Shown here in pieces: positions 1 through 5,564 of a stretch of 5,818 nt of DNA. Below the pieces are notes generated by a model. That model was not told the DNA's origin, made no database searches, and was given only the letters and a program-made list of their open reading frames with translations. Source of the DNA: an uncultured Bacteriovorax sp. (lineage in GTDB: Bacteria > Bdellovibrionota > Bacteriovoracia > Bacteriovoracales > Bacteriovoracaceae); NCBI GenBank assembly GCA_943914745.1, contig CALUDF010000217.1, positions 1-5,818 of the forward strand. Reading direction: 5' to 3'. A program made the position numbers and the translations under genes. Each line of letters opens with the position of its first letter. Within the stretch, counting starts at the first letter, position 1.

Positions 1-1605
1 ATCATCAACTTCCATTGTGATTTTGCGAATTTTTCCAATGTATTTTTTTACCTCACCATTGCCTACTAAATCAAGGATTTCATTCATTTTATCCATGTTT
101 AATAGAGAGGGAAGTTGGACTACTTCTTGCACTAAGAGCTTCTCCATCTTCGAGAGGAAAATGTGCGGTGGAGAAATTTCGGCATCAAAGTGGAATTCTT
201 CATTGGTGTCGGGGATAAAATCATTGTCCGTATACGCTGGCTCTTCTGAAATTTGTTCTTTTTTGGGCTGGATAAATTTCGGCTTTTCAGTCGATTTACT
301 TAAGTGATCTTGGTAACTTTTAACGATTTGTGAGCCTTCAGCTTTTAAACCCAGGCGCTTAGCAAAGCTTACAACTCGCTCCGTCGCAGAGAGCTCCATT
401 TTTAATGGGGCCAGCACGTCAAAGGCTTTGTTTAGGATCTCTAATTTTCTATCGAGAACCTCTGGAAGCTTTTCTGGAACCAGCGCGCCAAGAAGGATGT
501 CAAAGGCCGGAAGGGCATTATCGAGCTTTTCTTGCATTGCAAGCGCACCATTGGCCTTTAAATAATCATCCGGATCCTTCTGTGGATTAAACTCAATATA
601 CTTGGCCACGATTCCTTTTTCGGCCAGCTGCTTATTGATTCTCTCCATGGCAATGAAGCCGGCCTTGTCGCTATCGAGAGCAAGATAAACATTTTTTGTT
701 AGGGCGACGATTCTCTCCAGAGAGTTAGTACCCAAGGCAACACCCATAACCGCGACGGTGTTTTTAAAACCATTGTTGTACATTGCAATCTGGTCCATGT
801 TTCCTTCCACCAGGATGACAGCATCCTTTTCCCTGATAGCATTTTTAGCAAGATGGAAGCCATAGAGGATATTGCTCTTGATGAAGATGAAAGACTCCAC
901 CGAATTCATGTATTTAGCTTTCTGATCGTCGCGAATCGCCCGCGAAGTGAAACCTACGACCTGGCCGAATTGATCCCAGATGGGAAAGATGATTCGGTCT
1001 CTGAAGGTGTCATATTGGGCATTGGGATCGTTTTTATCCTTGCGGATGAGACCAATGTCGAGGGCCGTGTTGATGGCGAAATCGCGGTCTTTTGGATCGG
1101 GAATCGATCTCAGATAATCGGTGATCGAGTTTTTACTGGGAGCAAACCCCAATGAATAAGTCGTCGCGATCTCTTCGTTGAGCCCGCGGTTTTTAATAAA
1201 CGAAGTGTAGGGAGGAAAAGCTCCCGAGGTGGCCGTCTTGCGATAGAGGAGGGCCGTCCTCGTCAGGATTTTCTTGGCCATCTCCACTTTTGGATTGGTC
1301 CTTTTTTCTTCCTGGTAAGACTCGAAATTGATCCCTTGTTTCTGGCAAATCTCTTTGAGTGCTTCGACGTAATCCAGGTTTCTGTGCTTCATGACGAAAG
1401 TGATGGCGTCTCCAGCAGCACCGCAAGCAAAACACTTAAAGATCTTTTTAGAGTCGTTGATGTTCATCGACGGCTTGGTGTCGCCGTGAAATGGACACAG
1501 GGAAACCTGCGCTGAGCCTGAGCGCTTAATCGCAAGATAATTGCCGATCACAGATGAAATCGGAATTTCTTCTTTAATCTTTTGTTTTAAATCGTCTAAT
1601 GACAT
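1..1605 (-). CDS. dnaG: DNA primase DnaG, missing only its C-terminal end (runs off the left edge)
   Basis: DNA primase synthesises the RNA primers that start leading- and lagging-strand DNA replication, working with the replicative helicase DnaB. The frame is open for 535 codons from the ATG at 1605 to the window edge with no stop. The N-terminal CHC2 zinc-binding domain is clear: CPFH at residues 37-40 and CFAC at 58-61 supply ligands C37, H40, C58 and C61, followed by GAAGDA. The catalytic core has FRDRIIFPI (201-209), KYMNS (231-235) and ILYG. The TOPRIM fold has the EGxxD motif at 267-271 (E267, D271), DSD at 311-313, and DPDDYL from 344. A charged linker (about 436-470) leads to a helical C-terminal domain expected to bind helicase. 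Usual family length is about 580-650 residues, so roughly 50-100 are probably missing. The start overlaps the trmB stop by one base (TAATG) and has only a weak purine-rich stretch upstream, which points to translational coupling. The EGNMD form, where EGYMD is common, is a small oddity. Confidence 0.97.
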   Translation of the reverse strand, partial: MSLDDLKQKIKEEIPISSVIGNYLAIKRSGSAQVSLCPFHGDTKPSMNINDSKKIFKCFACGAAGDAITFVMKHRNLDYVEALKEICQKQGINFESYQEEKRTNPKVEMAKKILTRTALLYRKTATSGAFPPYTSFIKNRGLNEEIATTYSLGFAPSKNSITDYLRSIPDPKDRDFAINTALDIGLIRKDKNDPNAQYDTFRDRIIFPIWDQFGQVVGFTSRAIRDDQKAKYMNSVESFIFIKSNILYGFHLAKNAIREKDAVILVEGNMDQIAMYNNGFKNTVAVMGVALGTNSLERIVALTKNVYLALDSDKAGFIAMERINKQLAEKGIVAKYIEFNPQKDPDDYLKANGALAMQEKLDNALPAFDILLGALVPEKLPEVLDRKLEILNKAFDVLAPLKMELSATERVVSFAKRLGLKAEGSQIVKSYQDHLSKSTEKPKFIQPKKEQISEEPAYTDNDFIPDTNEEFHFDAEISPPHIFLSKMEKLLVQEVVQLPSLLNMDKMNEILDLVGNGEVKKYIGKIRKITMEVDD

Positions 1606-2336
1606 TACTTCTTTGATCTCAACACGAATGCTTTGATTTTGATTCCCTGGCTGAGGAAGATCTTCTCGAAGCCCGTAGTATATTTTGCCAGTATGTGGTC
1701 TGGGTATTCAGCTCTTAAATCCTTACTTTCGAGAATGACTTCAAAGAGATCACTTTGTGCCTTAATCTCTCTTGCCATCCACTCAGCGTAATCGTCGTGA
1801 TCGGTTTTGATATAGAAAATCCCGCCCGGCTTGATTGTTTTAAAAGCGGATTTCAAAAAAGGCTCTTGGATCAAGCGCTTTTTATGATGTTTGGTTTTTG
1901 GCCACGGATCAGGGAAGAAGTAAAAAATCCCATCGAGTTCGTTTTCTTCAAACATAAATTCCACTCTCTCGCCCTTAGCGCGCAGGTAGCGGAAGTTTTT
2001 AAAATCGAGAGTCGCAAGTTTCTTTGCCAGGGCAAAACTTCTTTTGAATCGGTAATCAAGGCCCACGAAATGGTGGTGCGGATGATCAGCACAGTAATCC
2101 ATCATGAAGTGACCTGCGCCTGTTCCAATTTCTAAAAAGAGAGCACCGTCTCTTTTAAAAATGTCAGTGTTCCATTTTCCTTTAAATGCTTCTGCCTCGT
2201 TGTCTCTTAAAACGAAATCAGAAAAAGCACCCAAGCGATCGTGGTATGGGTTTTCATGTTTGTACTTGAAATCTTCTTTGAAAGAATAATCAACCATGGT
2301 CTCTAGCCTTTTAAATTTAAAGGGTTTAGTTACCAT
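1605..2336 (-). CDS. trmB: tRNA (guanine-N7-)-methyltransferase TrmB
   Basis: This SAM-dependent cytoplasmic enzyme makes N7-methylguanosine at position 46 in the variable loop of tRNAs. The 243-residue length fits the family. Visible family motifs, in order, are the SAM-binding LEIGTGAGHF (residues 68-77, E69 the expected ligand), GLDYR (92-96, where other members have a GIE/GVE-type strand end), the signature FPDPWPKTKHHKKR (141-154), TDHDDY (178-183) and the C-terminal YTTGFE (219-224). The N-terminal region of about 60 residues before the methyltransferase fold is normal for bacterial TrmB. The start at 2336 is favoured over the internal Met at residue 14 because a full AGGAGG lies 8 bases upstream of it. 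The gene is first in a two-gene unit with dnaG, whose ATG shares one base with this gene's TAA. The reading frame is intact and all expected motifs are present. Confidence 0.97.
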   Translation of the reverse strand: MVTKPFKFKRLETMVDYSFKEDFKYKHENPYHDRLGAFSDFVLRDNEAEAFKGKWNTDIFKRDGALFLEIGTGAGHFMMDYCADHPHHHFVGLDYRFKRSFALAKKLATLDFKNFRYLRAKGERVEFMFEENELDGIFYFFPDPWPKTKHHKKRLIQEPFLKSAFKTIKPGGIFYIKTDHDDYAEWMAREIKAQSDLFEVILESKDLRAEYPDHILAKYTTGFEKIFLSQGIKIKAFVLRSKK

Positions 2337-2344
2337 CTGGGGGG

Positions 2345-2350
2345 CCTCCT
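2345..2350 (-). promoter_or_regulatory. Strong Shine-Dalgarno site of trmB
   Basis: On the minus strand this reads AGGAGG, a full anti-Shine-Dalgarno match, with 8 bases between it and the ATG at 2336. It decides the trmB start in favour of this ATG over the downstream in-frame Met at codon 14. Confidence 0.85.
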
Positions 2351-2457
2351 AGCAAGAGAACTCCTATAAAGATTTCACGCCCATTGCAGTTTTTCCGCAT
2401 TGCGATATTGTGCTCGGACTTAAAACACAGACCACACAAAAAACAAATTTAGACCTT

Positions 2458-2462
2458 AGGAG
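2458..2462 (+). promoter_or_regulatory. Shine-Dalgarno site of the secreted-protein gene
   Basis: AGGAG lies 6 bases before the ATG at 2469 and supports that start. An out-of-frame ATG at 2464, between this site and the start, reaches a stop after one more codon (ATG GCA TGA) and is not a credible gene start. It may be a minimal accidental start-stop. Confidence 0.75.
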
Positions 2463-2468
2463 AATGGC

Positions 2469-3332
2469 ATGAAATCGACTATTTTAGCCCTGTTAGCCTT
2501 TACCAGCATGAGTGCAATGGCAGCGTTTGGAGATAGAGTCACTCCTTCACAGTCCGAAGATCAGTTTTGTGCAGACCGTGAATCAACTTCGTTTACAAAA
2601 GAGCTTACAAAAGACTATGGAAACCTAATGGCCTTCTCTAACCGTGGTGGCCTTGCTAACGGTGGAGTGTGTTGGTGGCACTCTCGTTTCCAAAGAAACG
2701 CCCTCTATTTAACAATCTATAAGCCAGCGGAAAAGAAGCCATCAGACTCTCAAGCTCAAAAGATCATTTCAAAAATCCGTGCAGCAAAAGATGTTGTGGA
2801 AATTCCGGGTTATAGAAATTTCAGTGAATTCTCAGAAGACAATAGACATTTAATTCAACGTGAATTGGAGAGCTGGCAAAAATCTGACGGGATCGTGAAA
2901 TTTAATTGGGTCGTCGGTTTATCAGGAAGCAATATTGTTGAAGCTTCAGTCTTAAAAACAATGATGGACGAGCTTTATGAATACGTTGATGTTCAAGGCA
3001 ACATTGCTTATCAGAAGCTGCAAATTAAGGGGATCACGGCCCATGCATGGCTAGTGGTTAACATGAAAAAAACTGACGAAGGGTATGACCTGGAAGTCCT
3101 AGATAGCAATTTTCCACACCAAACATCTATCTACAAATACCGCGATGGCATGACGAATTTCTACCACAGTTACTACGGAAACTTTGTTCCTTACCTGGAG
3201 AGAAAAGGTGAGATGGACCAAGTGACGATGGCGGTTTTAAAGAAATGTAACCCAGAAGAATACAAAGAGAGAAAGAAGAAAGAGAGAGAAAACGCTAGCA
3301 AGAACTCGTTTGATGACCCATCAGCGTTTTAA
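2469..3332 (+). CDS. Secreted protein of unknown function with a possible Cys-His-Asp thiol-hydrolase triad
   Basis: I do not recognise a named family. The 287-residue product begins with a classic Sec signal peptide: Lys2, a hydrophobic stretch at 4-13, and a likely cleavage after AMA (residues 16-18). The mature protein should therefore be periplasmic or secreted. Three local motifs occur in the order used by papain-like and transglutaminase-like folds: GGVCWWHSRFQR (C68 inside 65-76), AHAWLVV (H192) and LEVLDSNFP (D212, N214). In each, the polar residue sits in a context expected for a nucleophile at a helix start, a His on a strand, and an Asp on the next strand. This suggests a cysteine peptidase, amidase or transglutaminase, but it is inference from motif order. 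The mature protein has only C34, C68 and C260, so C34-C260 could form a disulfide and leave C68 free. The tail (about 262-277) is highly charged and rich in Lys and Glu. The gene stands alone, diverges from trmB and ends at a strong terminator. Confidence 0.9.
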   Translation: MKSTILALLAFTSMSAMAAFGDRVTPSQSEDQFCADRESTSFTKELTKDYGNLMAFSNRGGLANGGVCWWHSRFQRNALYLTIYKPAEKKPSDSQAQKIISKIRAAKDVVEIPGYRNFSEFSEDNRHLIQRELESWQKSDGIVKFNWVVGLSGSNIVEASVLKTMMDELYEYVDVQGNIAYQKLQIKGITAHAWLVVNMKKTDEGYDLEVLDSNFPHQTSIYKYRDGMTNFYHSYYGNFVPYLERKGEMDQVTMAVLKKCNPEEYKERKKKERENASKNSFDDPSAF

Positions 3333-3344
3333 ATAAAAGAATCT

Positions 3345-3389
3345 TGGTCTGTGCCTTAAAATAAGGAACAGACCAGGCATTTTTTATTT
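3345..3389. terminator. Intrinsic terminator between convergent genes, probably acting on both strands
   Basis: The outer stem TGGTCTGT (3345-3352) pairs with ACAGACCA (3368-3375). After one G/A mismatch, an inner stem CCTTA (3354-3358) pairs with TAAGG (3362-3366) around an AAA loop. On the plus strand GGCA and then a T6 run at 3380-3385 follow, which fits termination of the 2469-3332 gene. On the minus strand the hairpin is followed by a weaker T-rich stretch (TTCTTTTATTT), so it may also end the lipoprotein transcript. The T-run overlaps the stop codon of the minus-strand gene. Confidence 0.9.
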
Positions 3390-4952
3390 CACTAACTCTT
3401 TGATTTTCTCTTTCATGTCGCCTTGGACTTTTTGCCCATCAGTGTACATCAAGACAGGTGATAGGATGTTGTCTTCAACTTTTTTCACCACATGATCCGG
3501 GCTTATTGTATGGCGACCTAAGGCCCTTTCTGTCGGCCAGTTGATATTGTGGAAGACAACGTACACGATTTCAGAACAAACGATTTTTTTGTCGGTCTCC
3601 ACATCAAAATTGAAATCGTAATCTTTCCCAATTTGTTGGAAAGCTCTGATGAGGTAGTCTTTTCTTTGGTCATCGTTGAGTGATTCATCTCGCAGAACCA
3701 GCATGTCATCAATGTTTAAAAAGTGATCGAGAGTGTTGATTTGCACTCCAGGGCGGAGAGCTTCAATGATGTGGTGACCTGATCTGATTTTCTCCTGGTA
3801 AGGAGCAACACTTGGATGATCCCATACGCCTAAAGCCTTGAGTTCTTCTTCCGTGCCTGCCCAGATTGCCACGTGACCGTAATGACCAGGGATGAATTGA
3901 TCAGTAAGCCTGAAAGGAGTTTTTTCCAGCATGATGTCCAAGGGTTTCATCTGACGGGCGATATCCTTTTTCTCATCTTTTGAAATTTTGGTCAGCATCC
4001 CTTTTCTGTAGGCAACCAGGCCGACGGTGTTTCCAAAAATGGTACTTGTCGTAAACGTAAAAAAATCGTTCATGAAAATACTTCGGTCATAGAGGCGGTC
4101 GAAGTAGATGCGAATTGCGCTTGCATCAGCGAGTGGCTTGTATTTTGTCACCATGAAATTATAAAACGAGCTTTGAGTCGCCAGAAGATTTAGATAACTT
4201 TCCTCTGCTGAGATCAACATGTTCTTTGATTGCTTAAAAGTTAAATCTGCCTTAAAAAGCCCAATTGCCTGGTGCATTTTATTGCGTTTAATAACATTGA
4301 AGAAACTGTCGGTGATTTTATCAAATTCAAAACGATGCCCTTTGATGTCGGTGTTAAGAAGTTTTCTCATCTTCTTGCTTTTATAATACGGATAAATCCC
4401 AATCATGTAGCTGTCGTATAAAACCAAAGCCGCATTAAGTGAAATCCTCATCTTCATCATGAGCTCTTCTCCGGCCTTGTCTGTAGGATCAATGCGGTAA
4501 AAGATTTGCTCCTGAGCATTTGGGTCAATAGCACCCATGCTCGCTCTTTTTTCTATTAATGTTCTCTCTCCGGGAGCGTATTGAACGTAGGCGCGATCAT
4601 CCACCACATCTTGGTATTTATAAGCGAACGCCATGAGCTTATTTCTTAATTCAACATACTCCAGAGCACTGTTGTGAATGTTCTGAATATCTTGATGGTT
4701 AAGTCTCTCTTTTTTTAATTTTGCAGCATTGGCTTCAGCGAACTCCAGCGATTTTGCTCTCCAAACTAGGGCCTCTTCAACCATGATTTGAAAATCTTGA
4801 ATTTCTTTGACGATTGTTGGATCACCAAAAGTGATCGGTTCAACACTGGAAGGCTGTCTTTCAAAGTGAGAATTAAAAGTGTTTGATGGTGGCGGAGACC
4901 AGCTCGAGCATGAAGTGAGAATAAAGAGAAGGGCGTAGGTCGTTTTTTTCAT
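3384..4952 (-). CDS. Outer-membrane lipoprotein with C-terminal YiiX/YebB-like (permuted NlpC/P60) cysteine hydrolase domain
   Basis: The 522-residue product starts with a lipoprotein signal: KK at residues 2-3, a hydrophobic stretch, and the lipobox LTSC at 12-15. C15 is the lipidated residue. Ser at the +2 position, with no Asp, suggests transport to the outer membrane. Residues 20-40 are a Pro/Ser-rich tether. About 45-345 are mostly helical, and I do not recognise a family there. Residues 350-500 resemble the YiiX/YebB-like (C92) proteins, circularly permuted papain-fold hydrolases: GHYGHVAIWAG (356-366, H360 the likely catalytic His), IIEALRPGVQI (395-405), FLNIDDMLVLR, IGKDYDFNFD (441-450) and VCSEIVY (458-464, C459 the likely nucleophile). 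The His-before-Cys order is the permuted arrangement. Family members are thought to act on amide, ester or peptidoglycan-like bonds; the substrate here is unknown. The start has only a weak AGAG site at about 4959-4962. A terminator hairpin lies just upstream, so the gene's transcription is not obvious. Confidence 0.9.
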   Translation of the reverse strand: MKKTTYALLFILTSCSSWSPPPSNTFNSHFERQPSSVEPITFGDPTIVKEIQDFQIMVEEALVWRAKSLEFAEANAAKLKKERLNHQDIQNIHNSALEYVELRNKLMAFAYKYQDVVDDRAYVQYAPGERTLIEKRASMGAIDPNAQEQIFYRIDPTDKAGEELMMKMRISLNAALVLYDSYMIGIYPYYKSKKMRKLLNTDIKGHRFEFDKITDSFFNVIKRNKMHQAIGLFKADLTFKQSKNMLISAEESYLNLLATQSSFYNFMVTKYKPLADASAIRIYFDRLYDRSIFMNDFFTFTTSTIFGNTVGLVAYRKGMLTKISKDEKKDIARQMKPLDIMLEKTPFRLTDQFIPGHYGHVAIWAGTEEELKALGVWDHPSVAPYQEKIRSGHHIIEALRPGVQINTLDHFLNIDDMLVLRDESLNDDQRKDYLIRAFQQIGKDYDFNFDVETDKKIVCSEIVYVVFHNINWPTERALGRHTISPDHVVKKVEDNILSPVLMYTDGQKVQGDMKEKIKELVK

Positions 4953-4965
4953 AAATAGTCTCTAG

Positions 4966-4996
4966 AAAAAAATAAAGGGAACCTTGGGTTCCCTTT
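4966..4996 (-). terminator. Intrinsic terminator after the small-gene pair, just upstream of the lipoprotein start
   Basis: A perfect 10-bp stem is formed by 4974-4983 (AAAGGGAACC) and 4987-4996 (GGTTCCCTTT) around a TTG loop. Read on the minus strand, a T-rich tail with a T7 run follows at about 4966-4973. It lies 6 bases after the stop codon of the 61-codon gene, so it should end that unit. The T-run finishes only about 13 bases before the ATG of the lipoprotein gene (4952), leaving no room for a separate promoter between them. An A-rich version of the tail on the other strand would not terminate plus-strand transcription well. Confidence 0.88.
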
Positions 4997-5002
4997 GTGA
5001 TT

Positions 5003-5188
5003 TTATTTATTGAGCATGTCGGTAATAATCATGGCCGCTTTCTTGGCGAGAGTCGGGTCTTTGATCTTTTCAGTAATCAGTTTTTTCATGCGTTCAATCT
5101 CAGCTTTCTGGATGGTCGGATCAACTTCTTTAGGTTGAACTTTTGCCACAGGCTTTGAGTCGCATTGAGGTTTTTTTAGAGCACCCAT
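5003..5188 (-). CDS. Small Lys-rich helical protein of unknown function
   Basis: I do not recognise this 61-residue protein. Residues 1-24 are rich in Lys, Pro and Val with one Cys (C9) and no signal peptide or membrane segment. Residues 25-60 look like one or two amphipathic helices (AEIERMKKLITEKI, then a DPT turn, then LAKKAAMIITDMLNK). It looks cytoplasmic. The ATG at 5188 is only 6 bases after the stop of the upstream 76-codon gene and has no Shine-Dalgarno site, so translation probably depends on ribosomes finishing the upstream gene. The two genes are in the same frame, separated by TAA and two codons, so this could also be the tail of a longer ancestral protein or be reached by stop read-through. 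A terminator follows at once. The ORF is short, so it may be less certain than its neighbours, but the tight spacing and terminator support it. Confidence 0.65.
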   Translation of the reverse strand: MGALKKPQCDSKPVAKVQPKEVDPTIQKAEIERMKKLITEKIKDPTLAKKAAMIITDMLNK

Positions 5189-5194
5189 AAATAA

Positions 5195-5425
5195 TTATGC
5201 AGCCACTTCTGGCTTTCTGCCGCTTGAGTAATGCTTAGAAACTTTTTGCAGGTGATTTTCGATCACTTCAAATAGCTCCAGGTTAGTTGAGTGAGGATCC
5301 ATTCCGTACGGAAGAGCAGAATAAACCATATCTCCAGATACTTCAGTGAAGACGTACCAAGTATTTCCTAATTTTTGAAAAAGAACTTCTGATGTTGCGT
5401 TTGTGTTTGTTTTTGATGCTTTCAT
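5195..5425 (-). CDS. Small conserved-looking protein of unknown function
   Basis: I do not recognise this 76-residue protein. After a polar Thr/Asn/Lys start (1-12) it reads as two or three beta strands, EVLFQKL (13-19), TWYVFTEV (22-29) and MVYSALP (33-39), followed by a helix, NLELFEVIENHLQKVSK (48-64), and a polar tail. The compact beta-beta-beta-alpha pattern suggests a small folded, cytoplasmic protein; there is no signal peptide, Cys or membrane segment. The start is well supported by GGAGG 5 bases upstream (5431-5435) and a good sigma70-type promoter at 5459-5488. It is the first gene of a probable two-gene unit with the 61-codon gene, ending at the terminator around 4966-4996. The strong promoter, ribosome site and A-tracts suggest high expression. 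Confidence 0.8.
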   Translation of the reverse strand: MKASKTNTNATSEVLFQKLGNTWYVFTEVSGDMVYSALPYGMDPHSTNLELFEVIENHLQKVSKHYSSGRKPEVAA

Positions 5426-5430
5426 AATTT

Positions 5431-5435
5431 CCTCC
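5431..5435 (-). promoter_or_regulatory. Strong Shine-Dalgarno site of the 76-codon gene
   Basis: The minus strand reads GGAGG with 5 bases before the ATG at 5425, which fixes this start and marks the short ORF as a real gene. Confidence 0.85.
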
Positions 5436-5458
5436 GTGAAATTGTGATTACCTTGTCT

Positions 5459-5488
5459 CTTACATTACTTTTCGTGTGTGGCCGTCAA
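5459..5488 (-). promoter_or_regulatory. Predicted sigma70-type promoter of the small-gene unit
   Basis: On the minus strand, TTGACG (5483-5488) matches five of six -35 bases. After 18 bases, TGTAAG (5459-5464) matches four of six -10 bases. The start of transcription would fall near 5452, giving a short leader of about 27 bases before the ATG at 5425. A-rich DNA lies directly upstream. The -10 choice is approximate because nearby shifted hexamers (for example TAATGT at 15-base spacing) are weaker alternatives. Confidence 0.6.
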
Positions 5489-5499
5489 AACTTTAGACA

Positions 5500-5526
5500 T
5501 TTTTTTAATTTTTTTATTCTTTTTTT
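5500..5526 (-). promoter_or_regulatory. Three phased A7 tracts, a likely UP element or curved DNA
   Basis: Three runs of seven T on the plus strand (A7 on the minus) begin at 5500, 5509 and 5520. The spacing of 9 and 11 bases averages close to one helical turn. The nearest tract begins about 12 bases upstream of the -35 element, where an UP element contacting the RNA polymerase alpha subunit would lie. In-phase A-tracts also bend DNA. That this raises promoter strength is inference. Confidence 0.5.
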
Positions 5527-5564
5527 AGGCATGATTCTCGGAGTTTTTCACTCGGAGATTGCCT
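5527..5564. other. Imperfect hairpin after the outer-membrane gene, containing a CTCGGAG direct repeat
   Basis: AGGCA (5527-5531) pairs with TGCCT (5560-5564). Inside, TCTC (5536-5539) pairs with GAGA (5555-5558) and GAG (5541-5543) with CTC (5551-5553), with a G/G mismatch and a 7-base loop. CTCGGAG occurs as a direct repeat at 5537-5543 and 5551-5557. It lies just after the stop codon of the right-edge gene, but on that strand it is followed by A-tracts, not a T-run. It is therefore not a standard intrinsic terminator; it could protect a 3' end or be incidental. Confidence 0.4.

Larger units (their letters stand above)
2337..2468. promoter_or_regulatory. Divergent intergenic region between trmB and the secreted-protein gene
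   Basis: These 132 bases must hold the promoters for the leftward trmB-dnaG unit and the rightward gene at 2469. Only weak candidates are visible. For the rightward gene, TTGCAG at 2384-2389 and TATTGT at 2406-2411 are separated by 16 bases. For trmB, TTTATA (minus strand, 2365-2370) could be a -10 element but has no good -35 partner. No convincing operator palindrome or riboswitch-like structure was seen. That the promoters lie here is an inference from the gene arrangement; the exact elements are uncertain. Confidence 0.4.

Noticed and set aside
17..590. Two plus-strand open frames (17-307 and 405-590)
   Set aside because: Both are antisense to the C-terminal part of dnaG, which is open throughout and has matching protein features.
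853..1155. Open frame of 100 codons on the plus strand inside dnaG
   Set aside because: It lies wholly antisense to the conserved primase core and has no credible ribosome site; its codons mirror dnaG codons in the opposite strand.
1193..1435. Minus-strand open frame of 80 codons in another frame of dnaG
   Set aside because: It overlaps the primase region just after the zinc finger in a different frame; the primase frame is supported by conserved motifs.
1755..2135. Open frame of 126 codons on the plus strand inside trmB
   Set aside because: It is antisense to the SAM-binding and FPDPWP regions of trmB, which are clearly the real coding frame.
3518..3712. Minus-strand open frame of 64 codons inside the lipoprotein gene
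   Set aside because: It is an out-of-frame shadow of the hydrolase domain, which carries the catalytic Cys motif in the main frame.
5500..5526. T-runs as a plus-strand terminator
   Set aside because: No stable GC-rich hairpin precedes them on the plus strand and no plus-strand gene is nearby; the promoter-upstream A-tract explanation fits better.
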